Made by a program: the position numbers and the translations under genes
Notes under the pieces: model-generated
What the model was told of the DNA's origin: nothing
What the model saw: the letters and a program-made list of their open reading frames with translations, nothing else
The model's database searches: none
Shown: positions 45,764 through 56,212 of the stretch, in pieces
How the letters are laid out: each line of letters opens with the position of its first letter
Numbering within the stretch: the first letter of the stretch is position 1
From: Symsagittifera roscoffensis
Taxonomy: Eukaryota; Xenacoelomorpha; Acoela; Convolutidae
DNA length: 64,000 nt
NCBI RefSeq assembly: GCF_963678635.1
Contig: NC_087063.1
Location: 19,613,220 to 19,677,219 of the forward strand
Direction: 5' to 3'

Positions 45764-46795
45764 ATGGGCGATACAAATGAGTTAATGGAATTCCTCTCAG
45801 CGAGTCTAGGAGCGACTCTAGACGAGATCTATCAGCGATTGATTGATTGTGATTTTACACGAGAAGACCCGGGATTGGCGATGTTTGTGGTCGCACTCCT
45901 CAACGCGTTGGGACGAGAGGGTCGAGGGAATCGCCCCACAGAAGTGGTGTTAATGCTGGCCTATGGTGAGTCCGGGACCGCCGAGAGAGGTCGAAATCGA
46001 TTGATGAGATGGCGCCGAGGAGAAATGTCCGGACACGACTTGGCTCGTGAGCCAGGACTGGGCGAGCAAAGGGATCACCGGCTAGGTGAGATGCCCCTAC
46101 CCGTTCAGCCTGCGCAGCCGCTCATCGGAGCGAAAAGACTATGTGATGGTCCGGTCCCGTCACACTCAGTAGACTCCCCAACCGCTGCTCCTCCTCTCAA
46201 GAGAGTGAAGGTGAGCGAGATCGAGATACAGACCTCGGAGACGATCGAGACCTTAGAGAAGAAAGAAAGGGATCAGAACGAGCTGTGTGCCAAGCTACAG
46301 GAATACAGGACTATATCTCGAGAAAGGGACGAGTGGAAGAAGAAGTTTGAGGACCTGCAAATAGCCTACAAGGAAGATGAGATAAAACATATGAAAGAGC
46401 TATATATGGCGAGGGTGAGTCAAGTGTCACCGGAGGTTCTGGCTACGATGAACTCCTCGGAAGCATCCAGGGACACACGTCCCAGGACGAGCGCACATGA
46501 GCTGTGCGCATCGAGAGGGCCCGAGGCCCCTCAACAGACACCACGGTCTGCTCCCAACCCGAGAAACACGATACCAGACACCTCCGACACCTATCTCGCT
46601 CCTCAGTTTCATGAGTCATTCAATCAGGTGGCTAGAGCAACAATGGATGAGATCAGCAGAACCACTGGGCGGACATTGGGTAGGGTCGTCCCTTCCCAAC
46701 GCTTTGATAATTCTTCCAGCAGCTCGGAGCGAGCACCTCGAACTGTAGTATCAACGGGGACTGCGCTTGACGGGGGATTCAGAGGTCTCGCGTGA
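45764..46795 (+). CDS. Coiled-coil protein upstream of SGNH domain (giant element)
   Basis: First in-frame ATG is 45764 (MGDTNELMEFLSASLG); the open frame reaches back to 45689. Residues 1-90 look helical. Residues ~115-150 are Pro-rich. Residues ~155-225 are a strong coiled-coil candidate (ETIETLEKKERDQNELCAKL, ERDEWKKKFEDLQIAYKEDE). The rest is Ser/Arg/Thr-rich and disordered-looking. It ends at TGA overlapping the start of the SGNH frame, so the two were probably one protein or translationally coupled. No family assigned. It has no signal peptide or membrane segment, so it is not envelope-like. Confidence 0.6.
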   Translation: MGDTNELMEFLSASLGATLDEIYQRLIDCDFTREDPGLAMFVVALLNALGREGRGNRPTEVVLMLAYGESGTAERGRNRLMRWRRGEMSGHDLAREPGLGEQRDHRLGEMPLPVQPAQPLIGAKRLCDGPVPSHSVDSPTAAPPLKRVKVSEIEIQTSETIETLEKKERDQNELCAKLQEYRTISRERDEWKKKFEDLQIAYKEDEIKHMKELYMARVSQVSPEVLATMNSSEASRDTRPRTSAHELCASRGPEAPQQTPRSAPNPRNTIPDTSDTYLAPQFHESFNQVARATMDEISRTTGRTLGRVVPSQRFDNSSSSSERAPRTVVSTGTALDGGFRGLA

Positions 46796-47496
46796 TTGAT
46801 ATTAGAAAGAATCTAGCGGTGCGCAACCAGTTCGTGCAAGTGGCCACGGAGCATCCTCGCGCTTGTTTGAATGGCATGAGCTGGAACCCCGCCATAAGCA
46901 ATCAGGCAATTCCCTCAGGGAGTCGTCATTTGGTTTTAGGAGACAGTTTAGTGAGGGATATAAATGAGATCTTTGTCGAAGGGCAGACTGCTGTCCTATG
47001 TTTCGGAGGCGCTTCCGTAGCTCAAGTCATCAAGATGATGGAGTTCCAGGGAGAGAATCACCAAGACACGTTGGTGATAATGCTCGGGACTAACGACGTT
47101 TCGAGGGCCCCTGTAACTCCAGAGGGCAAGTGGGAACCCCTACTGGTCTGCCTTCTGAATGAACTGAAAGAGAAGTACAGGCCCAGACTTGTGGTTCTAT
47201 GCACGATACCACAGAACCCGGAGATGGGCACGCCGGTTGCAGACTTTATGAATGGTAACGTGACCCGGTGGAACGAGATGACTCGCGGTCTGATAAGGAG
47301 CAACCCCAGCGAGCTGCGACTCATGGATCTAGAAAACATGCTGCGCATTATTGATCATCTCACGCTCACCAGAGACGGCATACACTTCAACACCCAGCAA
47401 GGGAGGCGCTGGATAAAAGACGCAGTTGAGGGAAATGGAACAAGAATTGAGGACAACCGGCTCACTGGCTCGGACCAGTTCGACTGGAGGAGGTAG
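46792..47496 (+). CDS. SGNH/GDSL hydrolase domain (giant element)
   Basis: 234 codons with all diagnostic blocks of the SGNH family. Block I is HLVLGDSLVRDI at ~46926, with the nucleophile Ser in GDS. The Gly-bearing block is near VLCFGGASVAQVI. Block III is VIMLGTNDVSRAP at ~47077, with the Asn in GTND. Block V is LTRDGIHFNTQQGRRWI at ~47368, with the Asp and His of DGIH. Length between blocks fits a ~180-residue esterase fold. SGNH enzymes hydrolyse ester bonds in lipids, sugars or nucleotides; the substrate here is unknown. An internal Met (MSWNPAI) lies just before the domain. Active-site residues look intact although the surrounding copy is decayed. Confidence 0.8.
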   Translation: MIDIRKNLAVRNQFVQVATEHPRACLNGMSWNPAISNQAIPSGSRHLVLGDSLVRDINEIFVEGQTAVLCFGGASVAQVIKMMEFQGENHQDTLVIMLGTNDVSRAPVTPEGKWEPLLVCLLNELKEKYRPRLVVLCTIPQNPEMGTPVADFMNGNVTRWNEMTRGLIRSNPSELRLMDLENMLRIIDHLTLTRDGIHFNTQQGRRWIKDAVEGNGTRIEDNRLTGSDQFDWRR

Positions 47497-47842
47497 AGTG
47501 AGGGGTAATATGCCAGAATCACTCAGCAAACAGCTCGGGCCCCTGACAATGGAGACGGGTGCAATTGCTCCCGCCGCTCCGAGCTCGGATGTGAGAGCGA
47601 GATTGGGGACTGCCCCTCCTCCCAGGACGCAACTGTTGGAGAGCCGACTGGACAGATCGGTTTAGCAGAGCCGGCTTAGCTCCCAGACCGTGTCTAAGAG
47701 GAGTGATACGTCGGCCACAGCAACTCCTGCTTCGACAACAGGACAATCGACGAGCGCCGTGCCGACGGAGGGAGTCGAACCAAACAGTGTGCTTCTCTGG
47801 AACCGTCCGGATCCCAGTAGTTGAGGACAATATAAGACAGAC
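47497..47842 (+). other. Broken linker between SGNH domain and the long unassigned protein
   Basis: Short frames only (for example 47426-47665), Pro/Ser/Thr-rich in translation, with stops at ~47663 and after. It is probably the decayed low-complexity linker of the ancestral ORF. Confidence 0.4.
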
Positions 47843-48265
47843 ATGTCGGCCAAGTTGAACATGAGTACATTGACGTGTCGGGAGGATGCAAGGAAGATGA
47901 TCGGTGGAGAGGGTCCCACAGTGTCACGATTGTATCGAATACCGGGTGTGGATTGGCTGGTAGCGGGACAGGAACAAATCAGCTCCACGACTACGCTCAG
48001 GTATGTGGACCTCAATGAATTGCCTCAGGACAATACCCTTGGACCCTTGAACAACCGATCTCTCACGGACGTCCGTCGGAGAGCCAGAGAGCTGACACCA
48101 CCTGCTAGGAAGAATAAGTTTCTGGCAGAGAATAAGCCCAACAACAAGCATCATAAGATGTACAGACAGTTTGCTAAACCTCCCGGCCAAGCGCCTGTGA
48201 ATACTCGAGAGACTATCCCCGAGCGACCTCGGTGGAAGGAGACGCCAGGAGATATGCAGGGCTGA
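47843..48265 (+). pseudogene. Unassigned segment of downstream polyprotein (part 1)
   Basis: 140 codons (MSAKLNMSTLTCREDARKMI...). It contains a patterned region (SRLYRIPGVDWLVAGQEQIS) followed by a basic stretch (RRRARELTPPARKNKFLAEN). No family recognised. It overlaps the next frame by 34 bp, so a frameshift near 48240 separates parts of one ancestral protein. Confidence 0.5.
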
Positions 48266-49413
48266 CGGCACCAGTCGGTGACAGCCTGTTCGCCGCTTAT
48301 GATCCCCTGGATATGAAGGCCGCCAAATACCTGATAGTGGCCAGTTCGGATTATCTCTACACGCCCCGTTCTCTCTTTTGGCCTGATGTGATTTTCTTGA
48401 CGGCGCCTAAGTTGGACTGGGGACAATCAGTAGGCATGATGATAAGTGTACGAAGGGTGGTCAGCATGGAACCGCAGGTGATAGTGGTTGCAGGCTCGAA
48501 TGATCACCTGCAGAGCAGAGGGTTGTTGTCCCGTCTGACAGATGGATCGATCCCGAGCAATGAGGTCATAGGAGAGGCGATAATGACATTGCTCTCGGCC
48601 ATGGCTGAGGTAGAGACATCAGTGAAACAACGCTTCACTCAAAATGTGGTGAAGATTGTCTTTGTGTTATCACCGGGGTACGCCACATTGCCAGAACCCC
48701 TTCAGTTTGTGTATACGATGGTCACAACGATAGCAGAGGGACAATTCAGCGTGATAATACCCGCACCAAACAGAACGGTGGACCCCAACAACTACTATCC
48801 ATACCGATCTGAGCTTCCTGCCATTTGGGCTGACATTTCTAATGCCATACAGGGGTTCAAGGATTGTAGCACGATTCGGTTGGTGCTGGATGAAGTTCTG
48901 AGGTTGGAGCTGTCCAACTTCGCCAGATTACTGAAATTGAGGCCCGGGGTAGATGACAATCATTTGTTAGTACAACAGGTGGCTAATGATCTCTGGTTAA
49001 GACAAATGGACCACGCAGAAAATGAACAGGGGAGGACGGTTAGAAAAAATATGACGTCGGCCGAAGAGGATCTCATGGCATTGGCTTTGCGTACGAAGCC
49101 ACACACCAATGCATGGTTGTATTTGTCGCCGAGATTGTGTACCTTGGGGGAAGATGCGTTCGAGCATGCACCGGCGGTAATCAAAGAGATACACGCGTAT
49201 CTGAAAAACTTGTTTAATGAAAGGGAGTTAGCCGGGGGCATGATGTTGCAGTTGATGCAGGACATGAATACGCTGTCACTTATAAGTTCCAAGCTGATAT
49301 CTTGGCCACGAGGGCACAATATGAACGATCAGAAGCTGTATTGGGTGGAATGGGAGTGGGATGGACGCCATCCTTCTTGTCAACATGTTATCCGAGAGCA
49401 TCCAGGAACCTGA
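48232..49413 (+). pseudogene. Unassigned segment with second, degenerate SGNH-like region (part 2)
   Basis: 393 codons. Residues ~30-200 have the shape of an SGNH domain: a strand-like YLIVASSDYLYTPR where block I would be, MEPQVIVVAGSNDHLQSR with a G-x-N-D as in block III, and KIVFVLSPGYATLPEP, the strand that usually follows. A block V D-x-x-H is not evident and the block I Ser is uncertain, so an inactive relative is possible. The C-terminal half is helical (LRLELSNFARLLKLRPGVDD) and unassigned. Frame lost near 49400. Confidence 0.5.
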
Positions 49414-50309
49414 CCGCGAGCTTCGTCAAGGATATCCGGAAACTGTCAATCGGGTTGATATTGGCCTTTTATGTGACATTTGGTCACGAGAATTTCGTGA
49501 AGGGACCTGCGAATCTCTTCACTCAAGCTTTGGCTGACCTGAGATTAGACGGGCTCCTCACCTTGATCGCTATGACGTACGGTCGGTTAGGAGATCTGCT
49601 TGTGCTGTTGCGATACCCAGAACAGCTTCAAGGAACGAGTTGTGAATTCAACGCGCAGTTGGAAACCGCCTCGCTCAAAAAGATGAAAGACTGGAGGATT
49701 CTCCTGCTCCAATATCTCCTGCAACAGAACAGGAGTGTCACAGGAGAGGATAAGGTGGCGACGGATGCGGGTGAGTGCAAACAGTACTGTGGCATGCCTT
49801 TGCTGACAGATCTGGCTGTCATGATGCGGATCGATCCACTGGCTCTGATTCATTGACTACGGGAGTTCGTCACGGTTGTGTATGGACCCGTGATGTCATT
49901 TGCGTTCCCCGATGTGCAAATAAAGGCATACAGGAACTCGGTGTTATATGTTAACCTAGTTTCGGTAGTGGATTACTCCGTGCTGAACTGGGTGGAACAG
50001 AAGGAGCTAAGAGGGTTAGCCAGCGAGGACAGGCTATTTGGAAGAATAGCGGAGCCGGGTTGGGTGTTGATGGACTTCAACAACAACTTTAAGTGCCGAA
50101 TGGGCCGTGAGGACCTTTCTCAGGTCCAGTTCAATCCAAAGCTTTGGAATCTGCGACCAGTGGTAAAGGATTCAGGGGAGGCGATGAGGGTCCCACTTCT
50201 GCCAGAGGCCTACGAATACGTGAAAGAGAACCAGCAAGCGTGGCTTTCCGGGTCCAGGCCGCTGCCGCACCAATGCCCTCGATACTCACCGATAAGGAGG
50301 ATGTTCTAG
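49302..50309 (+). pseudogene. Unassigned segment of downstream polyprotein (part 3)
   Basis: One reading frame with a single TGA at 49854-49856. It starts as an overlap with part 2, the real join being near 49400. Features: a hydrophobic stretch LSIGLILAFYVTFGHENF (too short for a sure membrane segment), Leu-rich helices (LLTLIAMTYGRLGDLLVLLR), and a later beta-like part (VYGPVMSFAFPDVQIKAYRN, GWVLMDFNNNFKCRMGREDL). No family recognised. Confidence 0.5.
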
Positions 50310-50382
50310 GGAGTCACATCTCCCGTAATTGCCCCTCGCATCGGAGCGGCTCGTGATGCGGAGAAGAGAAAGCTGAAGTGGA

Positions 50383-51565
50383 GTGAAGGGATGGAGCCGC
50401 GCTTCATCAGTTGGAACGTTTGCGGCCATGCACACGTTTGACTTCACATTTCCTGATATTTGGAGCCGGAAGAAGTTCAAAGCATCACCTTCCAGGAAGC
50501 CAGAGGTCTGGACTGGGATGTGGAATGATGTGTATGCACCTGCAGATGACCTATCGAGATTGAAGTGGTCAGGGGAGGTGAAGGTAGTAATCCTGGAGGT
50601 CGCAAAGGAGTGCAGAGGAGGCGCATACCTAACGGTGGATGATCTGGCGCCACATGGTAAGGAGTCGGTAGAATTCCTGGTAAACGATGAGTTATTCTAC
50701 CATGCAGGGCATCTGACCGTACCGGCACGGCCAGAATCGGGCAGGGATATGCGACAAGGCCCTTCGAGACCTAAGCCAAAACCAGACACGAATGATGACG
50801 AGCAGATGGATCAGGACGTTGATCACATGGAGGTAAAGGGAGAGAAATTGAGTGAAATGGATCTAGGAGCATTAGAGAGAGACTTGCTGGAATACCAGTT
50901 TAGTGAAGACGACGACGGGGAAGTCGATGGGAATCTATTGCTGATGACACCATCGTCTTTCATGTCCCCTGTCCCCTACAAAGGAGGCGCCGGCCAACTT
51001 ATCCCCAGTGGAACCAATAAGCCTGGCAATGGACCGGAGGAGGGAGCTACAGAAACTGCTCCATGAGTCACCAAGGAGGAGGAAGATTGAGGAGAGTATG
51101 AGGGTATCTTTCCTGAGCACGCTACCGGAAGAAGAGTGGGAAAGATACCAGAGTGAACTTGAACGTGAGACGGGAGTAACCTGGAACCGAGTGACCTTCA
51201 TGGAGAGGACATGGGACGTGATACGCAGATACGGGACGCAGTCCATAATGAAGGTGGGACTAAACCAACCCATCATGCGCGAGGTTCTGGAGAAAATAGT
51301 GAACTCTGTAGAATATGATGTTCTGACCGAGTCAGTTACAGAGGACAGTGCCGATGATCAGCAGATCACGAGGAAGTTACCCGTCAGACGAGTCAAAAAA
51401 GGGCTGAAGCGGTTAAAGGGAAAGACCGGAAGCAGAGCCGTGAACCAGAAAGTGGTGAGGTCAAAAGCCAGTACAGTGGTGGCCTCTTTGGCAGGAGCAG
51501 CTCATTTAAGCGAAAGTGGTCAAGGAGATGGTGCGATGCTTGCGGGGGAGAAAAAGAGAGTCTGA
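50383..51565 (+). pseudogene. Unassigned segment of downstream polyprotein (part 4)
   Basis: Two frames (50383-51066 and 51008-51565) join near 51000. The first has a cysteine-poor domain with GGAYLTVDDLAPHGKESVEF followed by an acidic linker (DTNDDEQMDQDVDHMEVKGE; SEDDDGEVDGNLLLMTPSSF). The second has a helical block (LPEEEWERYQSELERETGV; KVGLNQPIMREVLEKIVNSV) and a basic patch, RRVKKGLKRLKGKTGSR, that could be a nuclear-localisation or nucleic-acid-binding signal. Copy 2 of the element keeps the 51008-51565 part and its acidic lead-in open (63936-63240, minus). Confidence 0.55.
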
Positions 51566-51573
51566 TACCCCCT

Positions 51574-53166
51574 ATGTTATTGGCAGGTTTGACCACAACG
51601 GCCACGAGGTCAAAGAAAATTGCACGGACTCTGGCGGATACTAAATTGGAAATGGAGGTCATCAGTCAGTGTGGATCTGGAGGACTTGATGATTACAAGC
51701 CCTCGCGAACCAACATGGCCCGAATGAGGCTGGAGGGACAACTCGACGTGGTCGAGTATAGTCGAATCACTGTACCAGACTCAGTCCACATGGGAGATCC
51801 GGCAGGGGGTTATGTGGAAATGCTGAAGGCGAGGAATTCCGCGAGAGGGCACCTGATGGCTTGGAACGAGAAGCAAGCCATGCAGGACTATCTGAGGGAG
51901 CTGACGGAGAACTCCAACTTGAACCGGAAAGAATACGGCGCGGTGATGTCCTCAGAAGCAAACGAAATTGGCCTGGAAATACTGCTAGAGATCTCTTGGA
52001 GGGCGGCTCTCCAAAGATACTTTGATGAGACGATGCATGCGCCGGCAAAGGTGGCAGCATACCTAGCGTATCCATGTACCAGGACTGATTTGCAGGTACG
52101 ACTGGCCTGGTGTTTGATGGGAATTAAAAAAGCGGAGTATGAAGCCAACAACGACTCGAAATCAAAAGAACAGGAACTGGAATTGATGGAAGCCCTGCAA
52201 ATGTTGATTTCTAGAGACGATTCTGCGATAGCCTGGGCTAAGCGTAAGGATGCTCTTTGCTTCGTAAGGTTTGTGGTGGATCGTATCCCCACTCCTGTAT
52301 TGGGAGAATGCATAAAAACCATTCGGCAAGGGGGTGTTGATGGTGAAAGAAACTTCCTGAGGGCACTCCTGGAGCTGTACCAGGACATGCCGCTGGCCAT
52401 ACTAAACAAGGAGTTGAACGATATGGAAAGCTACCGCAGATTGGAAGAAGTGAGAAGATATTTCAACAAGGAGTTGAAAGTGAGCCGGGAATTAATTGAA
52501 GCGGTCAGGGGACAGAAAGACTATACGACATTGGGAAAGTTGAAGTCGTTCCAATATGTGTCTGGAATACAGGGCATGGCGTATAATCCCTTCGTGAATG
52601 AGGAAGCCAGGGAAGCGTACTTCGACTATGAACAATTTATAGTACTCAATTTCTGGGTAGAGCGAGTCAAAGAAACTGGCAAGTTGATGGTGGAACAACC
52701 CAAGGTGGGTATTGTTTTAGAGAAACGAGTGGTCGAACCATCGGTTGCCGAGCTGAAGGGGCAAGTGAGTTTTGATTGTGGTTCTTGGGACGGTCCCTTG
52801 AAAACCAGCTTAGTAACCATGTGGGAACTCATGAAGCCTTCTTGTTGTCCGCATCCAAACGCCGGTTTAATCTGGGATATGACGGCGGATATTACGTTGG
52901 ACTTGGATGATGACGCGAGTTTGCACGATCTGGCCATGATACACCATCTGCTGGCCATGAGAGTAACGAAGCAGAAAAACAACCCATCCACGGAACCATC
53001 CGAAGGAACTGCATCGAGTGACTGGCTAAGGCAGGGCACCTGTCTAGCTCACTATAGTGGAATGGACGGACATGTTTGCAACTCGGAACATTGCTTGATC
53101 ACGCTGGCTGAGCGAGCAGCATCGCCAATTGGCACAGCTGTATGGGAGGATGAGCATGTCAGATAG
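51574..53166 (+). pseudogene. Unassigned conserved segment (part 5)
   Basis: 530 codons, strongly similar throughout to copy 2 (62877-61660, minus). Largely helical; distinctive words are EIGLEILLEISWRAALQRYF, RIPTPVLGECIKTIRQGGVD, SFDCGSWDGPLKTSLVTMWE, and near the end CLAHYSGMDGHVCNSEHCLI, a Cys/His-rich patch (C-x9-H-x-C-x4-H-C) that could bind zinc. No family recognised. The frame is lost at ~53150. Confidence 0.6.
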
Positions 53167-53167
53167 G

Positions 53168-54594
53168 AGTGGAATGCAGTTGATTGCGGACTGTCATGGA
53201 GTAACGGAGGTAAACTTGATCACTGCTTTGGGATTTTGCAGCATGACGAGCTCGATAGAGTCACTGGAACGCCTAGAGCGTGCCCATGAGCTATTGACGT
53301 CCCTCAGCATGGAAGTATTCCCTGGAGCACTACAGATACGAGCAGAAGATCGGAGGCTGGCGAGAAGCTCTGGAAAATGAAATGAACTTGAAGGATAGAG
53401 AGGCCTATCATAGACCTACTGGCTCGAAATATCTGGTGGGTTCGAGCTCTGCACCAAATTGCAATAGTAGATACCCTACGCACATGGTGGTAATGGATGT
53501 GAGGACACAGCAGGTGTTGGTCGACCAACTCTTCTCTGTGCCAAAATGCGTGAGGTTAGCCAGAATGTCGGAAAGGTCAAATGATTTATTGGCAAAGATC
53601 ATTCGGGCCGTCCCGAAGAGATCTGAAGGCGAGTTGCAAGACGTAGTGGGTGAAGAGTTCATGAGATTGAACGAGGGTAATGTGAGTGAATTCCAGAAGC
53701 AGAAGGCGAGTGGAGCGTTACCCACTGAATTCCCCACCATAGAAGAAAAAGACGAGGTGCATAGAATAATGATGGAAGTGGAACCGTTGCTTGGAGCCTC
53801 AGGGTATCGGACCCGAAGGAAAATACTAATGACCCATGGGGAGTATCCTTGCCACTGCCTGGCGCAGACGTTGTGGTGCCCCAAACGCGGGAATCTAGTG
53901 TTAGTGTGACCTGGAGGAGTTGTAGTCCACGGGGTTGCCCGATCAAAATCAACGAGTGTCGATCGTGGTGGTGAGTGCCATGCTGGCGGTGAGGTGGTTA
54001 GAAGCCAACGCGGGCACAAGTGAGCAGGAGACGGCCGTGCCGACTCCTGAGCAGCAAAGCAACGTAAAGATGAACAACAGCTTAGATCTTTTCAGAACCA
54101 CCTGCAAGATTCTGAGAATACCCAAAGCCATTGAAAGAATATGGTCGAGGCAAAGATTGATGCCTTGGTTCCGTGCTATGATGACGTCGTGGATGTATGA
54201 ACGCGCGAAGCGTCATATGTCTAGGAACACAGATGCCCATCGATCTTTCCAGCTTGACATAGGACCGGGAGCCTATAAAAGAGCGTTCTTAACGCACCGA
54301 AACGCTGTTACCACGGCGGTGAAGCGAGTAGCTGGAGCACCTTGTGTAACTGAAAATGAAAAGAGAGAGGTCTTACGAGCTGACCTAGAGCGGAATGTGA
54401 GCCTGTGTCTTCACAACAGCTTTTGCAGGAACCGGGAGCAAAAGGTGAATGTGGACTTGCTACCTTGTTGCAAACCGAGGCTGTCGGAACAGGAGAGTTG
54501 GGGGACAGCCCGCAACTCTATGGACATCTTGGAAAAAGTCCTAGAAGACAGTGAAACTGAAGAGCAGGATGAAGAAGCAATGAAACAAGGATGA
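53168..54594 (+). pseudogene. Unassigned conserved C-terminal segment (part 6)
   Basis: Three frames (53129-53380, 53382-53909, 53935-54594) correspond to one uninterrupted frame in copy 2 (61660-60238). Words conserved in both are RYPTHMVVMD, HGEYPCHCLAQTLW, VSIVVVSAMLAVRWLEAN, and a Cys-rich patch SLCHLNSFCRN-like followed by LLPCCKPR. The protein ends with an acidic tail. Frame changes near 53340 and at 53905-53935 break this copy. No family recognised. Confidence 0.6.
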
Positions 54595-55337
54595 TGGAAA
54601 CAGGAGGAGAAATGAAGGCGTGAACAAGAGTGGGAGAAAAGGAGGAAACTTGATTGTCTTTGTGTGTTAAAACTTGAACTAATCAACCAAGTTTGATTAT
54701 TGAAACTGTTAAATTTTCTGTTTTGATTTAGTTTGGTCAGACCAGACTTTGGAAATTGTTGAACTGTTGAAATTGTTGAAAGAAAATTTTAGTTGTGCTA
54801 CTTATGTATATATATAGATAGAACATAGGTGAGTATATTTACCTATTTAAACCCGACTGATGTTTTTAACCTGAGTAAGACACGTGTTCACTGTGTGGCG
54901 ACCTGGTAAGTTTGGGTAAACTCGCTTTCCTAGCCACAGAGTTTCTTAGTTTTAATATCAAAGAGGACTGCATAGATAACTAATTATACTTGGTGAGTGA
55001 CATTAAGTTAATTTTAACGGCTGCGTGGCCGTGCCACGTCCCAATTTTTTAATCAGCAAGAGCGAAAAGAAGTTTTATGGCAAAGATGACGTAAGTAGTC
55101 AGAAAATAAATTTTTATCTAGGACACTCCTCATGGTGCAAACTTTGTGAAAATGTTGAAAGGCAGTGAGATGTAGTACGATGCCATTTGTGACACGTAGT
55201 GAGTTGAGGTGGAGTAGATAAATTTCATTTTCTTATGCGATTTGTAAGATTGATTACAGAGAACTGGAACACTACTTGACGATAACCCGGTGTTTTGCGA
55301 TCAATAGGGACATTGATGGGGACATGTCCGGGGAGTA
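54595..55337 (+). promoter_or_regulatory. 3' untranslated region and polypurine tract of giant element copy 1
   Basis: No coding. Contains the short palindrome GCGTGGCCGTGCCACGT at ~55023-55040, preserved with one change in copy 2. It ends with GGGGACATGTCCGGGGAGTA immediately before the LTR; CCGGGGAGTA is the likely polypurine primer for plus-strand synthesis. Confidence 0.6.
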
Positions 55338-56212
55338 TGTGCCATTCTGCCAGATTGGCACAGCACAACCTTCCGGCGACACGAAAAGAAAACGAATAAA
55401 GGCCTTAGTTACGAAAAATTATTGCGAAGGAGGGTAGGAATATTCTAGAATTTTTATTTTTAAAATTTTGATCGAAGAGTGAATATTTCTCAGAAATACG
55501 AAAAGACGGCCTTTTTGACTAAGAAGAACGAGAGAACAGAACAACAGTAAATCTAGTGAAAAACAGTCACACGAGAACGAGAAAATTACAAAGCCTCTTA
55601 TGGTGACATTCACGCACGATAAGACCCTTAGTGAGAGAAGATTGTGGGAAAGGAGGCTACGGTGGTGGAAAGCAGTACCCGCCCGTGCCACGAATTTGGA
55701 GTGATAACAACGTTATCTCGAGGAGAACACGGAAGCGGAGGCTTGGTCCCCCAGAGAATGTTATATTGTGAAAGACTGTAGTAACTTAATTTTTAGCTAC
55801 TCTGATGACATAGAACTTTGAATTGACACCGGTATTGTTTGATATTTTAGAATATGAGTAGCTAGGAAGAGGAAAGGGTCAATCCATCTCCACTGGATTT
55901 AATATAGAACTGTCACCAAAAACATATTAAAATAGGGTATTCGAGCCGTGTTTTTGATAGCAATCACGTAGTCTGAGGATCCGAGACTCAGCTATGTGGT
56001 TTGTTCGCATGTAAACGAAAGCTGATCAAAATTCGTTTGACTCATGGCCTAAAAATAGTAACTTTTTACTTAGCCCTAAACAGACCAGAAAATCAAATGG
56101 CAAGGTCGAGACGGTGAAAAACGAGTAGAATTAAGGTAACTGACGCCTGCCAGTCGTTAATAGGTACTTTTTCTACGCTCCGTCGCTGTGTAGTGTTTGG
56201 GCGAATGTTACA
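55338..56212 (+). repeat. 3' LTR of giant element copy 1
   Basis: 875 bp, TGTGCC...GTTACA. Start is set by the sudden end of similarity with the LINE flank in the other LTR copies, and the end by the LINE sequence resuming at 56213. A 90-codon antisense frame (55419-55691) occurs in every LTR copy but is explained by shared descent. Confidence 0.88.

Larger units (their letters stand above)
32372..56212 (+). mobile_element. Giant Ty3/gypsy-type LTR retroelement, copy 1 (~23.8 kb)
   Basis: Bounded by LTRs starting TGTGCC and ending GTTACA. Both ends are proved by context: the LINE ORF2 is cut at the same place on the two sides (SETWLND at 32371, ...KTIFGF at 56213). Internal order: primer site, ~3 kb leader, gag with zinc knuckles, protease, RT, RNase H, integrase, macro-like region, then ~9 kb of extra coding sequence with an SGNH hydrolase and a very long unassigned protein, then a purine-rich tract and the 3' LTR. 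Flanks are GGAAA and AAAAA, so a target duplication is at best partial. Many stops and frameshifts make this copy non-autonomous. Confidence 0.9.

Noticed and set aside
45764-54594. Envelope gene in the downstream region
   Set aside because: I found no signal peptide, furin-like site, fusion peptide or C-terminal anchor; the identifiable domain is an SGNH hydrolase.
32372-56212. Polinton/Maverick or herpesvirus-like giant DNA transposon
   Set aside because: The ends are TG...CA LTRs with primer site and purine tract, and the core genes are gypsy-type gag, protease, RT, RNase H and integrase; no DNA polymerase B, packaging ATPase or capsid of that type is seen.
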